Below are positions 24,876 through 35,990 of a DNA stretch of 64,000 nt, in pieces; within the stretch, counting starts at the first letter, position 1; the number at the start of each line of letters is the position of its first letter. The stretch comes from Plectosphaerella cucumerina (taxonomy: Eukaryota > Ascomycota > Sordariomycetes > Glomerellales > Plectosphaerellaceae), in NCBI GenBank assembly GCA_020746995.1, contig JAGPXD010000001.1, positions 4,526,001 to 4,590,000 of the forward strand, in the 5' to 3' direction. Below the pieces are notes generated by a model. That model was not told where the DNA came from. It searched no databases and saw only the letters and a program-made list of their open reading frames with translations. The position numbers and the translations under genes are program-made.

Positions 24876-25635
24876 GCGGCTGTCTCGACATGGGTTGGAT
24901 AATCTTGGAGCATATTGTGAGAGGTACATACTGGAATGGAAGATGTGTGATTCCTCAGCGTGGCCTTGCGGGTATCTCGTGATCGGTCGCCGGATCCGAT
25001 CAGACACCCCCGCGTACCTGGGCCTGGCTGGCATGCGGGTGTTGAAGAGAGTGGGGGTAGGTAGGTATGTCGTGAGGTGAGACCGTCCCCCAGGCATGGG
25101 ATCGGCGCTCATTCCTGCCACGCTCTGTTTCGGAGTGTGGTAGAACTTGAAGGGTCTTTCTCCCAATATTTCCCAACGGCGAGGGGAGGTTTCACTTGCC
25201 TATCTTGAGATATGGTCAGTTGGGCGGTGAAGCCATGCTCAAGTCATATCTTCTTGACCATGGCGTTGAATTAATTGTAGTAGTTCATGAGGGCACTGAT
25301 GGCATCGCACTTGGTCCATGGCCTTCAAGGTTGACCATGGTCGCTCGACAGACGGGCGTTGCAAACTTGGCGGAGGTCTGTCCGCCCCTGGCTCCTATTC
25401 GTACAACACAGCGACAATAGTCCTCCCCTCCGCGGATCACTCCGCATATGGCCGTCTGGGAATGCACAGTGAAGTCTCATCCGCAACCGGACCAGCCGGG
25501 GTTACACCGTTGGCGTTATCGCCATTGATATGGAGGAGGGGCGCCGCCTGCACGTTTTGTGCCCGCCCCGCCACCAGCACACACCGCCGCCGCGTTCCAC
25601 ACCCACGTTTTTGGCCCGCGGAAAGAAGCGCGGTC

Positions 25636-25831
25636 ATTGGACGTAGCTCGCGAGCTAGTGGTGGTCCTAGCGTCACATATGGGCCGACGGGTGAGGAGCC
25701 AATGTGACCAATGGCAGGAGACATGTCTCGCGCTGTGCGTCACGATTGGCCAATGCGTCCTGCAAGCAATTAAAACCCAGACGCGTCCGAACGCGTCTAG
25801 TTCGCGCGCGACGCGTCTTCTCGCGACGTCA
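25636..25831. promoter_or_regulatory. CCAAT boxes and MluI cell-cycle boxes, orphan promoter candidate
   Basis: Five CCAAT or ATTGG motifs occur at 25636-25640, 25699-25703, 25708-25712, 25745-25749 and 25750-25754. They are followed by three ACGCGT boxes at 25781-25786, 25791-25796 and 25811-25816, and a GACGTCAC element near 25825. A 14-bp perfect palindrome lies at 25644-25657. CCAAT is the binding motif of the HAP/NF-Y complex, and ACGCGT is the MBF site of G1/S genes in fungi. An AT-rich AATTAAAA spot (25768-25775) sits just before the ACGCGT boxes. No recognisable coding gene follows on either side, so the driven transcript is unknown. Confidence 0.55.
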
Positions 25832-26189
25832 CCTTTCTTTCGAGGGGTTTGACAATCCCCCCGCCCGAGTCCCACGAGGGTTGCGACGTCGAGGTCATGC
25901 GTCCTTTGAGGGGAGGGGGCTGTTCGGCGACTGAGGGAATATGTACTGCCTCTTTCATCCATCTGATGCAGGCAGACGGGCGTTTGAACTGTGTCGGAGT
26001 CAGTCTTATCAGAAGCCCCTCACTCTCTTTCGCGTCTGCTGCTCCCTGCACACAGCCACCAGACGGACAGGAAGTCTGATAACGCGTTGCCGGCGAGACT
26101 ACTGCGTCGACTGCCGTCTGAAAGATGACGGATGGTTGCTTGCAACTGCCACTCACAAGTGCAGCGGCCATCGAGATTTGGCCAGCTGT

Positions 26190-26238
26190 CATGCCACACG
26201 ATGACCAGGCACCGTTGCAGTGTGCCAGTCGTGGCATG
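26190..26238. repeat. Imperfect inverted repeat (hairpin)
   Basis: Outer arms CATGCCAC and GTGGCATG (26190-26197 with 26231-26238) are perfect complements. Inner arms GGCAC and GTGCC (26208-26212 with 26222-26226) enclose a 9-nt loop. It lies about 370 bp downstream of the ACGCGT cluster and could be part of a structured transcript or a protein-binding palindrome. Confidence 0.4.
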
Positions 26239-28491
26239 GATCAGCAAGCTCTCCCATCGTCACGACCTTGACGACTGACGTAGTAGGAAGAAATGAAGCA
26301 TAGCGAGAAGAAGGAGGGCAGTTCTCGAGATGGTGTGGAGCTCCAATAATATGACGACTTTGATCAGGGCTCGCAGTCTCATCCCTGGATGGGTGGGTGT
26401 GCAGTCGAGATCTACGGGAGGGCTAGGCAGGCCCCGGATCGGGCCCTCTCGGCCCTCTCCCTTTTTCCAAGCCAGTTTCGGGACCGCTCCTCGTTTGGGA
26501 GCCGCCTCGTGGTGTCGCAGAGCTGTCCTCGCCGTGAGGCTTGACGGTGGCTGCGGCCTCCCTCCCCCAAGTCCGGGACAAGGGAGAGGGGAAGGAGGCT
26601 CTCCGGTCGACGATGGAACAGACTATGGGGATGGCATCTGATAGTCGGATGCTAGGGCCGCCATTAGCAGGAACCAAGTGGAGAGGGGAAGGCCGAGGGA
26701 GGTTCAGATGGCCGGTGTCAGATCGACCCGTGAACCATCTGTCGGCGAGGAAGCAAACATATGAGCTGAGGTGCGTCCGTGTGGTGAACCAAGGGGAAGG
26801 AGGGGAGGGGAAGAGGGGCGGCCAAGGGTGAGGAGGTTTGTCTTGGATGACCTGCATCGCTTTGATCCGGGCAGCCAGAAGAAAAATAAAGCCGCACTTC
26901 GCATACAGAAACCTCCTTGCGACCTTGCATGCAGGAGGGCAGGCAAGACAGGTGAACAGGCGGAGGCGGCGCGGCCGCAGAGGCGGGGTGCAGGCGGCGA
27001 TGCAGGGTCGAGCCAGAAATACAACATGAGGGCAAGCAGACCGGCAGACTCGGCGTGTGCCACGGCTTGAGGGGTTCGAAGCCGACAAAGAGTCGAGGGA
27101 CGAAGACGAGTCTTCCCCCTTGCTGGAGCTGGTCGTGGCAGAACATGATGAGACGGCCGCAGCAGAGGACGAGGCAGCGGTGATGGCCGGCGTGGAGACA
27201 TGGAGCTCTGTCCGAGCCGTGATGTTGACTGCTCCGACGGACGGGAGGGGTCCTGACCGTGCTGTCCCTAGGAACATGCGGCTCGCCGGAGCCTGCATGA
27301 AGCAGAGCTGAGGGAGACACGATCGGGGAGTGAGACATGGCCAGAGAGCGTGGCGGAAGACCATCTGATGGACCTCATACTTTGACGAGAGCTGAGTGGT
27401 GGTGAGAGGCCTCAACTCCGCCTAGACGAGCAAGAAAGAAAGATCACTTACACGGGCAGGCGGGTCACACGGGACGGGTTTGAGGTGCCCAGGGCGAGAA
27501 GTGTCAGTGTCAGTCCGTAGTAGTCCCAAGGTCCAAGGAAGGACCCCTCGGGCTCCCGAGAGACACACCGGTCCCCCATCCCTCCCGTCGTCAGGGTCGA
27601 CCGGCACCTCACTGACAGTCGTCCTCCCACCCCCCATCTCGATCAGTCCTTGCTCTCCCTCGTGCTTCCCCTGGCTAGAAAAGTAGTTGGTAGAGGTGCG
27701 TCCTTGCAGGTGTGGCTGCAAAAAAACGGATGGGCGAGGCGGGCGATACCTGCCGTCCCGGCCTGCTGATGCGGCGCCCTTGTCTCTGTACCCGCTCCGG
27801 CCCCCAAGGGAGGCGGCCGCGGCGGTTGTTTGCGATGTACCCGTACCTGCCTCGAGAATGGCGGCGCGTACCGCTCTAGCATCATGTGGCCCACCATCGC
27901 TGCTCGCAGCGCAAAGGTGCGGTGGGTCTGGTACTTGGAACGGCCGTGTCTGGGTTTGCAGGGGGCTCCACAGGCCCAGAAGAATGAGCGGTCGAGGGGC
28001 CCTGGCCCGGTGCTGGAAGCCACGCAGGGCCGCTCCTCCCCCCCAGCACTCTGGGTGAGGTGTGCCTGGGTTACCCTTCGCCGTCCGGCGCTGCCCTCCA
28101 TATCAGCCCCCATTAATCCTCCGTTGACCTGCCACCCCCAACCTTCCCATCTTTCCCTCTTTACACCAGCCCGCCGCCCGTCGCCCATCGGCTCGAAGAC
28201 CATCACCACGCACACTCCAACCTGCCTTTTCTCACCACACAACGCTCAAAACACCATCGCAAGCAATCAAAAACACTGCGCATAATACCGATAAATAACA
28301 CAAGAATACTTTCGGCCACCACATCGTCGCGCGCATTGCATTCTGCCCCGGCGCATTGCGCAAACCCCGTCGCGAACCCGGTCGCATACCTGGTCGCGCA
28401 AGTCGCTCGCCCACCACCACCACTTCTGTCGCCCGAAACCTACCAAACACCAAATATCTTTGGCGCATAGCCCCTCTCAGCCGTCGCGATC

Positions 28492-29370
28492 ATGTTGATG
28501 CCCTCGGCCTTCTCTTGCGACTCGTCGCAACAGCACCACCGCTCTACACCCCACACTCGCCTTCAGTCTGCCCTCTTCGCCTCTCCTCCCGCCAGCCCCC
28601 CGACCGTCGCCAATCAGGGCGCCATCGGCAACATCTTCAACACATGTCGCTCTCTGCAGTCGCTCCTCTCTACGCCACCACCCGCTGGACTGGAACTCCC
28701 CTCGCAACTTCCTACGCCACCTCTCGCACATGCGCCGCCGCCGTTGAAGCTCCGCCTTCGCCCTCGTGCGCCCAAGCCCGATGGCGCCGCCGACCACCTG
28801 CCACGCAAGAAGATCCACAAGCGCGCTCCTCCTCGCGGCGCAAACAAGCGGCGTCGCGCCCTCGACGACGATCTCGGCAGGCAGGACCTAGCCTCGGACG
28901 AGGACGACGATGTGGAGAGCGATCTCGACATCTCACCCCTCGCCGAGCCTGCCAATACTGAGCCTGAGCTGCCACCTGCTCCCCGCACACCCAAGCGCGC
29001 CCGCATTGCGCCCGAAATCCTACCCCTCGGCCTCGAGCGATCCGACTTCCACAACATCCACGCATCAGAAAACAACGTCCACAACGAGCTCTTTGCCTCC
29101 CTCAACAGGCCATCACAGCAAGAGGGCACCGGCATGGAGCTTGAGGGTGATGGCGAGCTCTGGAGCACAGAAGACGATCGTATCCTTGTCGAGCTCGTCC
29201 TAGAAAAGCTCAAGCTCACAAAAACGGAATGGCAAGACTGCGCGCGGAGTCTTGGGAAGGATCGCAACAGCCTCTCAAGACGATGGCGCAGCCTGATGAG
29301 CAAGGGTGATATCGGCCTCAAGGGCACGAGAGCAAGCCGGAGAGGCAAGCTTCATGCCACATGGCGGTAG
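28492..29370 (+). CDS. Myb/SANT-like DNA-binding protein
   Basis: Single-exon protein of 292 aa, probably nuclear. Residues 1-100 are Ser/Pro-rich. Basic clusters at about 105-122 (RKKIHKR and NKRRR) look like nuclear localisation signals, followed by an acidic stretch (about 134-146). The Myb-like domain lies at about 222-270, beginning ELWSTEDDRILVELV and ending RRWRSLM; tryptophans W224, W247 and W265 match the spacing of a single Myb repeat. The C-terminus is basic. A second ATG two codons downstream could also be used. An overlapping 201-codon ORF in another frame (28356-28961) is Arg-rich and looks like a shadow. Function beyond probable DNA binding is unknown. Confidence 0.85.
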   Translation: MLMPSAFSCDSSQQHHRSTPHTRLQSALFASPPASPPTVANQGAIGNIFNTCRSLQSLLSTPPPAGLELPSQLPTPPLAHAPPPLKLRLRPRAPKPDGAADHLPRKKIHKRAPPRGANKRRRALDDDLGRQDLASDEDDDVESDLDISPLAEPANTEPELPPAPRTPKRARIAPEILPLGLERSDFHNIHASENNVHNELFASLNRPSQQEGTGMELEGDGELWSTEDDRILVELVLEKLKLTKTEWQDCARSLGKDRNSLSRRWRSLMSKGDIGLKGTRASRRGKLHATWR

Positions 29371-31283
29371 GCTGCATACAAGCACCTACGGAACTTTTCC
29401 ACATTCTTCCATCTACTCTGTCAGATGTATCATTTCAGTTGGGACGACAAACCCCCCATCATATTTTTTGGATTTATGGTCTACGAACCGCCAGAGGAAG
29501 TGGCTGGCGCTTATGCATCTCGCCCGGCACGGCTTGAGTTTTCAGCATGGGATATGATATCGCGCATTTGGACAGCGCTTGATTTCAGCATGGACGGGGG
29601 CACAGCACGAGTGCCATCATATAGTACAAAACAAACACTATTGGACAAAGACTTGTCGAGTCGAAGCTGCAAAGTGACTTGTGATCTGATGTCATCATGG
29701 AATCTAATATTTGGGAGTCTCATGCTTCCAGCGTTCAACATCTATCGCTTGAGGTCTGAAGGCTCTCTCTCACACACACACCCCGCGTCGACATCCCACG
29801 AACATGCACAGCAAGTCAATTCAACAAGGATCGCAGCCAGCCAGCCCAAAGCGTGGCCATACCGAGATCGAGCCCCAAAAAGCAACTGGCGTCAAACATG
29901 CAAGTCACCCAGGATCGACATCTTCCGATGTATGCTTTCTTTTGTCGGTCCTCACACCCGCGGCGTGTCTCGCATCATGGGCACAAGAGGGGCAGGGGCA
30001 GCATGCGCGTCGACGATCTTGGCCTTGGAGCGGCTCTTCTTGATACACACGCGCGCGGTCCTCGCAGCGTCTGGCCAGCCATTTTTCGACTTCCGAAGCC
30101 ATCAAGTACGTGAGCGTGAGGCGCACGATCCAAGAGGGGGGAGGGGGAGGGGCGGGAAGGGGACCGTAAGGGTCTCACTCCGGGGCCCACCCGTTTGCTT
30201 CCCAGCCACCCTCTTTTTTCCCCAAGCGGGGGACACCTTGGATGCACTACCGACCTCATTTCCCCCAGCGCCGCCGTCGGGACGGACGATTGATCTACGG
30301 ACCGCCGAGGGGGAGCCGCAAGGATGGCCCAGCGGCGCTGTTCTTGCTCGGGGCATACTTGTGGGTGACACCGCCGAGCGCTGTGCGAGCACCGACGCGG
30401 TGTCTCCCGCTTGACACCCGGCTCTTTGACGGCGCCTGAGCAACCCGCCAGCAGTGGGCGATGGTCCATCGGCCAAGAGCCTCGATCGTACGGGGAACAA
30501 CCATGTCAGATCGACATCCGTGCCCTCAGCTCGCTCTCGACTCTGACTCGACCGGGAGGGAGCTTCAGCCCAGCGGGGCGGAGGAAGATGCAATACTCCC
30601 GACTCGACGCCGTGCCGTGTCTATCGACCCGAGCGGACGAACGCCCAGGCTTTCGCATGGTGACGCGCAAGGCCCCCCCGGCTGCCGCTCAGCTGAGGCG
30701 AACCATCGATCCTCGGGAGGCGTATTGTGCACGCACCGCGTTGCGGGGGAAAAGGGAGGGGAGGGATGGAGGAAAAAGAAAGTTGACGTCGCGAGGTTGC
30801 CGGAGAGCATGGGCGTCCGGCAACGCTAGGTGAGACCGGAGATGATGCCGGGCCACACGTCTCAGTCGTCGAGCCGAGCCAGGCCAGGCAAGGCAAGTCA
30901 CTGATATCGGCCGCGTCTCCTGCCAAGACTCGATGGTGGCCTTTGGGCCAGGAACCGGACACTCCGAGTCGAGTGTGTCACGCAAGTCACTGAAACAATG
31001 ATGATGGAAATTGAGGCCGGGATGGTCTAGAGTGAAACTAACTTCTCAGCAACCTACGTCTCCCTGAACCTGACTTCATCGCAGATACCACTGGAGCCAC
31101 TTTCGCCTGCTCTGTCTCTGTATGTCATCTCTTCGTGAGTCATGAATAGTCATCGCCAGAACATAGGGCGGCCATCTCGCTGACAGGGCCTCAGACTTTG
31201 ATCTTCAGTGTAGCCCAAGATACACAGCAGCCCCTCTGCAAGTCCTGGACGATGCTTGTCGAGCCAAACCTGTCTTGCGGAGA
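29371..31283. other. Intergenic region between Myb-like and WW genes
   Basis: The region lies between the convergent 3' ends of the Myb-like (+) and WW (-) genes, so it should hold two 3' UTRs. A 329-codon plus-strand ORF (29425-30414) and a 73-codon minus-strand ORF (29905-30126) are present, but neither shows a domain, an intron pattern or consistent codon bias. I do not annotate them as genes. Confidence 0.5.
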
Positions 31284-32560
31284 CTAGTCATCGTCGCCGT
31301 AGACCTCCTCGTACTGCTCCTCGTACTCCTCACGGGCCTCCTCGAGGCGCTCGTGGTCACTGCTGCTAGCGTCCGAGTCGGCAGCGTCAGCAAGTGCTTC
31401 CTCATACTCAGCACGAGCGTCCTGAACGTCCTCTCGGTCGCTGGAGGAGACGGACTCGCCGTCCGCGTCAGTGGGAGGGAGAACCGCAGGGGGGGCCGAG
31501 TAGTCATCGGTCGGAGCGCCGGGGGGAGGGGCAGCGGCGGCAGCAGCAGCCTGGTCATCGTCGCCTTCAGACACACACCAAGTTAGTTTCGTTGCTCCAC
31601 AAGCCAAGGGACACAAGGTTTGAACTTACTCAGGGCATTAGCAATGAGGGCACCACCGACAGCGCCGACGGCCAGGCCACCAGCAGCACCAAGGAGCATG
31701 CCACTGCTGCTGCTCTTCTTCTCGCCACCCTCAGGGTAGGGCTGACCATATCCGGGCTGACCGTAGGGGGCAGGCTGGCCGTAACCGGGCTGACCGTAGG
31801 GGCTGGGAGCACCGTAGCCGGGCTGGCCGTAAGGGCTAGGGGCGCCGTAGCCGCTGGGGGCAGGAGAGCCGCCGTAGTGGTTACCTCCGTGGCTCTCGGG
31901 GCCTCCAAAGGCGCGGGTGCCGTCACCGTGACCGCCGGTGGGGGGAGCGGGATGCTCCCACTGCGAACGGCCGGTGGCCTGATCGACATAGAACCATCGC
32001 TGGTACTGGTTGTTCCACTGAACCAGCCAGCCGCCGGGAGTCGAAGGGGCGGCCATGGGCGGCTCAGCGGGAGGGGGAGGAGGGGCGGCGCGGTTATAGT
32101 CGCCGCCCTGGCTGTAACCGCCCTGGCTGTAGCCCGAGTCGGTTTGCTGAGGGTGAGCGGCCTGGGAGGGATAGTAGCTGCCGCCGGGGTGCTCAGACTG
32201 GGGCGCGTAGCCGCGAGAGCCTGTTGAAGCGGAGGAGGTTAGCAAGAGGTGTTTGGATGCAAGGATCAGTGATGGACGATGGCCAAGACGGGAGCCGCGA
32301 TGCCAGGGTCCCTGCCACGGCAGCCAAGATGTGACAGCGGCTGAGGTACCGAGTCCTTGGAGCCAGGAGGGCACTTGTATGGGCGTTGAGGTCTCTCCAA
32401 AGAGAGGCAGATGCAGATATCACGAGAAGGGAAACTCACCACTCTCGGCGTTCTCGGGCTTGCTGTCGGTCTTCTCCTCCTTCTTCTCCTTGTCCTTGTC
32501 ATCGGAGAAGGAGGTCTTGAGCTCCTCGAACTCCTTGGTAAGCTTCTTGAAGAAAGACAT
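31284..32560 (-). CDS. WW-domain protein with glycine-zipper segment
   Basis: Protein of 330 aa. In transcript order the exons are 32560-32440, 32220-31630 and 31564-31284, with introns of 219 and 65 nt; frame is kept at both junctions. The N-terminus is a charged Lys/Glu-rich helix beginning MSFFKKLTKEFEELK. A WW domain spans about 102-133, with W104 and W127 as likely signature tryptophans and a GGWLVQWNNQYQRWFY core. Pro/Gly/Tyr repeats (SPYGQPGYGAP units) fill 164-201. A small-residue segment (GMLLGAAGGLAVGAVGGALI, 214-233) resembles a glycine zipper and could insert into membrane or oligomerise. The tail is acidic, with EEAREEYEEQYEE. WW domains bind proline motifs; partner and role are unknown. 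Confidence 0.88.
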
Positions 32561-34946
32561 GGTTGCGATGGTCGATCAGGGGTCGGTCTGGTCGGTCTGG
32601 GTTGCGGGCTCTCGGGATGAGCGTGCCGGGCGGGCTTTCTTGGTGGCTTGGTAGGTGCGGGATGGCCCGAGATGGAGGGCTCTGGCGCGGCGCTGCGTAA
32701 GCTCTGTGGATGCGGTTTTCTCGGCAACGAAGCTGATAGGAAAGGCGCAATAATGCCACGCGGAGAGGAGAGCTGGGTTTGTAGGAAGGGACCGGAGGGG
32801 GTGGTATCACACCGCCAAGTACACACAGAGGGAGGGGGAGAATCTGGGATGGAGGGGTAACGGGCAAAAAATCCTGAGGCCGTCACGGGAGAATTTAAGG
32901 ACGCTGGGCTGCCCCGCGTTCGAGCCGAAAGGACAGCAGGAAGGGGCAGGCCCCCGGGTGACTGATGGGAGGCAGCCGACTGCCAGCGAGCAGCTTGAGC
33001 CCAGACCATGGGGGTGAATTTGGGTTGCGCGACTTGAGGCAGGAGCGTAACGAGGCAGGAGGGGTTCCTTCCCCCTTGCGATCGTGGAAACCCCTCGCGA
33101 AACCAATGGAAGGCACGAGGCCGCAACTTTCCCACCAGGACAAGTTCCGAGCCGCAAACAAGGGGTCAACCGGGGGTCAATCAGCCTTGGGGCAGGGGGT
33201 ACTTTACAAGTTCACACTAAAAGAGCATCCCGTGGAGGGACGGGACGGGAAGGAGAGGAAACGCGTGTGAGGGTGTGAGGGTGTGCCAGTGAGGGGTGCA
33301 AGCCCCGGCCCCTCCCAGGAGCCCGAATGACCAGATGAAGAGTGTCAAGGAATTCAGGTAGGTCAGTCGGTACCTGTCGGGTACAGGCTTGATATCAGAT
33401 TGTGCGGAGCACGCGCGTGTCGTGGCATCACGCGCGGCCATTCGAACCTCTGGCCTCTTGCCTCTCCCAATTCCCATCCTGACACACGGCCGCTCCGGCA
33501 TGTCCAACCGCGCTCCCGGAAACAATTTATAGCACAAGGCACAGGCACAGCACAGACCGGCCGGCCGCGGGAACACGACCTTGTGGCGGTTAAGGCATAG
33601 CGGCCGAGTCGGAGATGGGCCGACCCGCCGTCATGATTCGGGGCTAGATCGGATTCTTGCCACGATGGACAACGACTTCACCGACACAGACGACGGGGAA
33701 GGAAGCCGAGCGCACCGGCGACGGCATCGGCATCGGCAACGACGGGCGGTCTTCCATCGGATAGGTCGAGGGAGGAGGAGGCATGCAAATCTCCGTGGCC
33801 GCGCGCCCACCCACAAACTTGAACCCCACGAAAGAGATTTCCCGGGCTGGGCTGGGCTGGGCTGCCTCCTTGACCTCACCTCATCCTCTGTCTGTCCGTC
33901 TCTTCCCACCTCGTCGTCTCGTGGGATCTGCGCCGCACAAAAGAGGGCCGAGATGTACGTACATACAGTACCACACCACCGGCGACAGCAACCCTCTTTC
34001 TATTCCCCTGGCTCGCGAGGGGGCGGCGGGTGACCTTGGACACTGCTGCACGCTTGAAACCACCATGCTGGACAGGTTGACAAGCACAGAAAGAGATGGC
34101 GTCCCCCTCGAGGCTTGCGGCTCTCGGCATCGCTTTAGCCTCCCCTCCCATTCGTCACGACACCCCTGCACGCCTTATTCCTGCAGGCGCTGGGCTGCGA
34201 AAGCTGCAGGCGATCTAAACGCTTTTGGAAATGTCCACGTACGCTGCCAAGGCCAAATCACGGCACCCGGCTCCACACGTGAACCCCTGGACCCCCAATA
34301 TCCGCCGGGCAGACTGGCAGCACGAAAGATGGAGTCTGGACTGTCTGTCTGGCACGACAACCTCACCCCGGGACTGTCTGGTCGGTGTAAGGTGATTGCT
34401 CGTTTCTAGATCACCATCTGATGCTGCTGTGTAGGCAAGATACTCACTCACATGTGTGGCCAAGTCCAAAATAGGGGCATCGTCTCTTCCACTCGGACAA
34501 GGTCCATTACTCGCTCCCGCTGCGTTGTCCGTGTGGCATGCTCGAATAGGGCGAGCCCCGTGTGCCAGTGTGTGGTCTGTGTATCCCGACTGACCCGTCT
34601 CGCGCTTGGTATCCCAGGTATCCTCGCCTCTCATCCCGTCTCGCTGTCGGCCAAGCACGGGAGAGTGGAGTGAACACTTGACCGTCCGGGGGCCGCTGAT
34701 CAGCTTTCAGGGCCCTTTCCATCTCTCTCACCTGTGACTTGCCTGGGTACTTGAACCTTGCCATGGGTCTGTTGGCTTTCTGACATTTTTCTGCTTCCTC
34801 TCCTTCTTTTTCCCCCTTCCGCCGTCGTCATCCTCCCACATAACACACCGCCCAGCGCATCCGTCGACTTTTGCGTTCCCCCTTTCCGACGAGTCGCCTA
34901 CCGATAATTCTTTAATCACACCGTTTGCGAAAGCTTCACCGCAGCC
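32561..34946. other. Divergent promoter region, WW gene and CYSTM gene
   Basis: This 2.4 kb separates two divergently transcribed genes and holds both promoters and leaders. It carries a GGGCT pentamer run at about 33844-33864. Small ORFs in 32650-34760 are shadows without domains. The last 200 bases before 34947 are pyrimidine-rich, like a leader. Confidence 0.6.
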
Positions 34947-35446
34947 ATGTCCTACCAGCAGCAGTGAGTAGTCCCATCTTCGGCTCGGGCTCGGGCTCGG
35001 GCCCTTGTCCGCACCTGTCACCGCTTGATCTACCGGGATCGGACGGCGCGCGCACCACCGCGACCACCCTCGGCGGGACAGCATCGCGAACCGTCACTGA
35101 CCTTGCCTTCAACTACCACAGGCCCTACTACGGTCCCCCTCCTCCTCAGGGCCCCTACCCTCCCCCGGATCAGGGTTACGCCCCTCAGGGCTACCCCCCT
35201 CAGGGTCAGCCCATGTACTACCCTCCCCAGCAGCAGGCGCCCCCTCCTCAGCAGGAGGAGAAGAGCCACGGCTGCCTCTACACCTGGTGAGTTCACCTAC
35301 ACATCTTCCTCGAGATTTCTGTTCTTCGCAACCCCTATCCGCAGTTGCTGACCCTCCTCAGCATTGCCACGCTCTGCTGCTGCTGGCTCTGCGGTGAGAC
35401 CTGCTCGTGCTGCCTCGACTGCCTGGACTGCTGCGACTGCTGCTAG
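34947..35446 (+). CDS. Small cysteine-rich CYSTM-type protein
   Basis: An 88-aa protein assembled from exons 34947-34963, 35122-35286 and 35362-35446; the first exon is only 17 nt. Residues 1-50 are Pro/Gln/Tyr/Gly-rich (PYYGPPPPQGPYPPP and GYPPQGQP repeats). The last 35 residues hold 14 cysteines in a CIATLCCCWLCG core and end in a DCCDCC tail. This matches the CYSTM architecture: a disordered Pro/Gln region followed by a Cys-rich membrane-associated module. Family members are small, membrane-associated, palmitoylation-prone and linked to stress or metal tolerance in fungi and plants. Stress function here is inferred from the family only. Intron phases 2 and 2 close frame exactly with TAG at 35444-35446. 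Confidence 0.88.
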
Positions 35447-35990
35447 ACACGGCCCAACACAACCGCCCATCCACCACCGACCCGCACTCTAGCCCACCCG
35501 GCACATCTCTCGACCGCCACTTCTTCGCGAATGGAAGGGGGACGACTCGAGAAGACGGAGAGCTTGTCCGAGGATCATTTTGGGAAGGGGCGGGGCCACT
35601 GAACGAACCCGAGCATGGCATCTGCGGCGTTAACATTGTTGCTTTTTCACGCCCCTTCTTCTCTCGACTACCCACAACACACACCCACTCGACGATTCCG
35701 CTCGACGCAGTTTCCTTCTTCTTCTTCACGGCCGATTCTCTGTCATAGCGCAGGGGAGCTGCGAGATATAGCAGCACAACAAAAACATGAGAAACATTCC
35801 CATACATGGTCTTGACGTGATGGACGAGGAGCACTGATGGGAGGGCGCCTGCAGAGTGGGTCTTGCTCTGTTTGCTATAAGAATGCGGGCATGAATCGTA
35901 CATTGGATGTCATTGAGGTCAATGGCGCAGGTAGAGGTGCGCAACCGATATGGCCTTTCCTCTCACGCCTCGGAATACCTGTGCAGCCAT
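35447..35990. other. Convergent 3' region, CYSTM and calmodulin-like genes
   Basis: Both neighbours end here, so this should be their 3' UTRs. A 181-codon reverse-strand ORF (35358-35903) overlaps the CYSTM 3' end and shows no domain. Nothing else is visible. Confidence 0.65.

Larger units (their letters stand above)
24876..28491. other. Intergenic region with an orphan promoter-like block
   Basis: This 3.6 kb lies between the P450 and the Myb-like gene. It contains the CCAAT/MluI-box block annotated separately and a hairpin at 26190-26238. Reverse-strand ORFs at 26423-27415 (330 codons) and 26718-27338 overlap in different frames and look like low-complexity shadows. The last few hundred bases before 28492 are the pyrimidine-rich leader of the Myb-like gene. 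Confidence 0.55.

Noticed and set aside
23715..25166. 483-codon reverse-strand ORF opposite the P450
   Set aside because: It mirrors the P450 exon and is explained by GC bias at the third codon position of the sense gene; the product is Gly/Asp/Val-rich with no domain.
26423..27415. 330-codon reverse-strand ORF
   Set aside because: Overlaps other long frames on the same strand, is Ser/Pro/Arg low-complexity, and shows no domain or convincing splice sites.
28356..28961. 201-codon ORF overlapping the Myb-like gene
   Set aside because: Different frame from the Myb-like protein, Arg/Ala-rich, no domain; a shadow.
29905..30126. 73-codon reverse-strand ORF with a CPCPSCAHD cysteine cluster
   Set aside because: Tempting as a small zinc protein, but there is only one loose Cys cluster, no upstream exon, and competing frames look equally plausible.
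29425..30414. 329-codon plus-strand ORF after the Myb-like gene
   Set aside because: Composition changes along its length, no domain is recognisable, and it lies where the 3' UTR of the Myb-like gene is expected.
31394..32227. 277-codon plus-strand ORF opposite the WW gene
   Set aside because: Antisense of the Gly/Pro-rich repeats, and it runs through the WW gene's intron.
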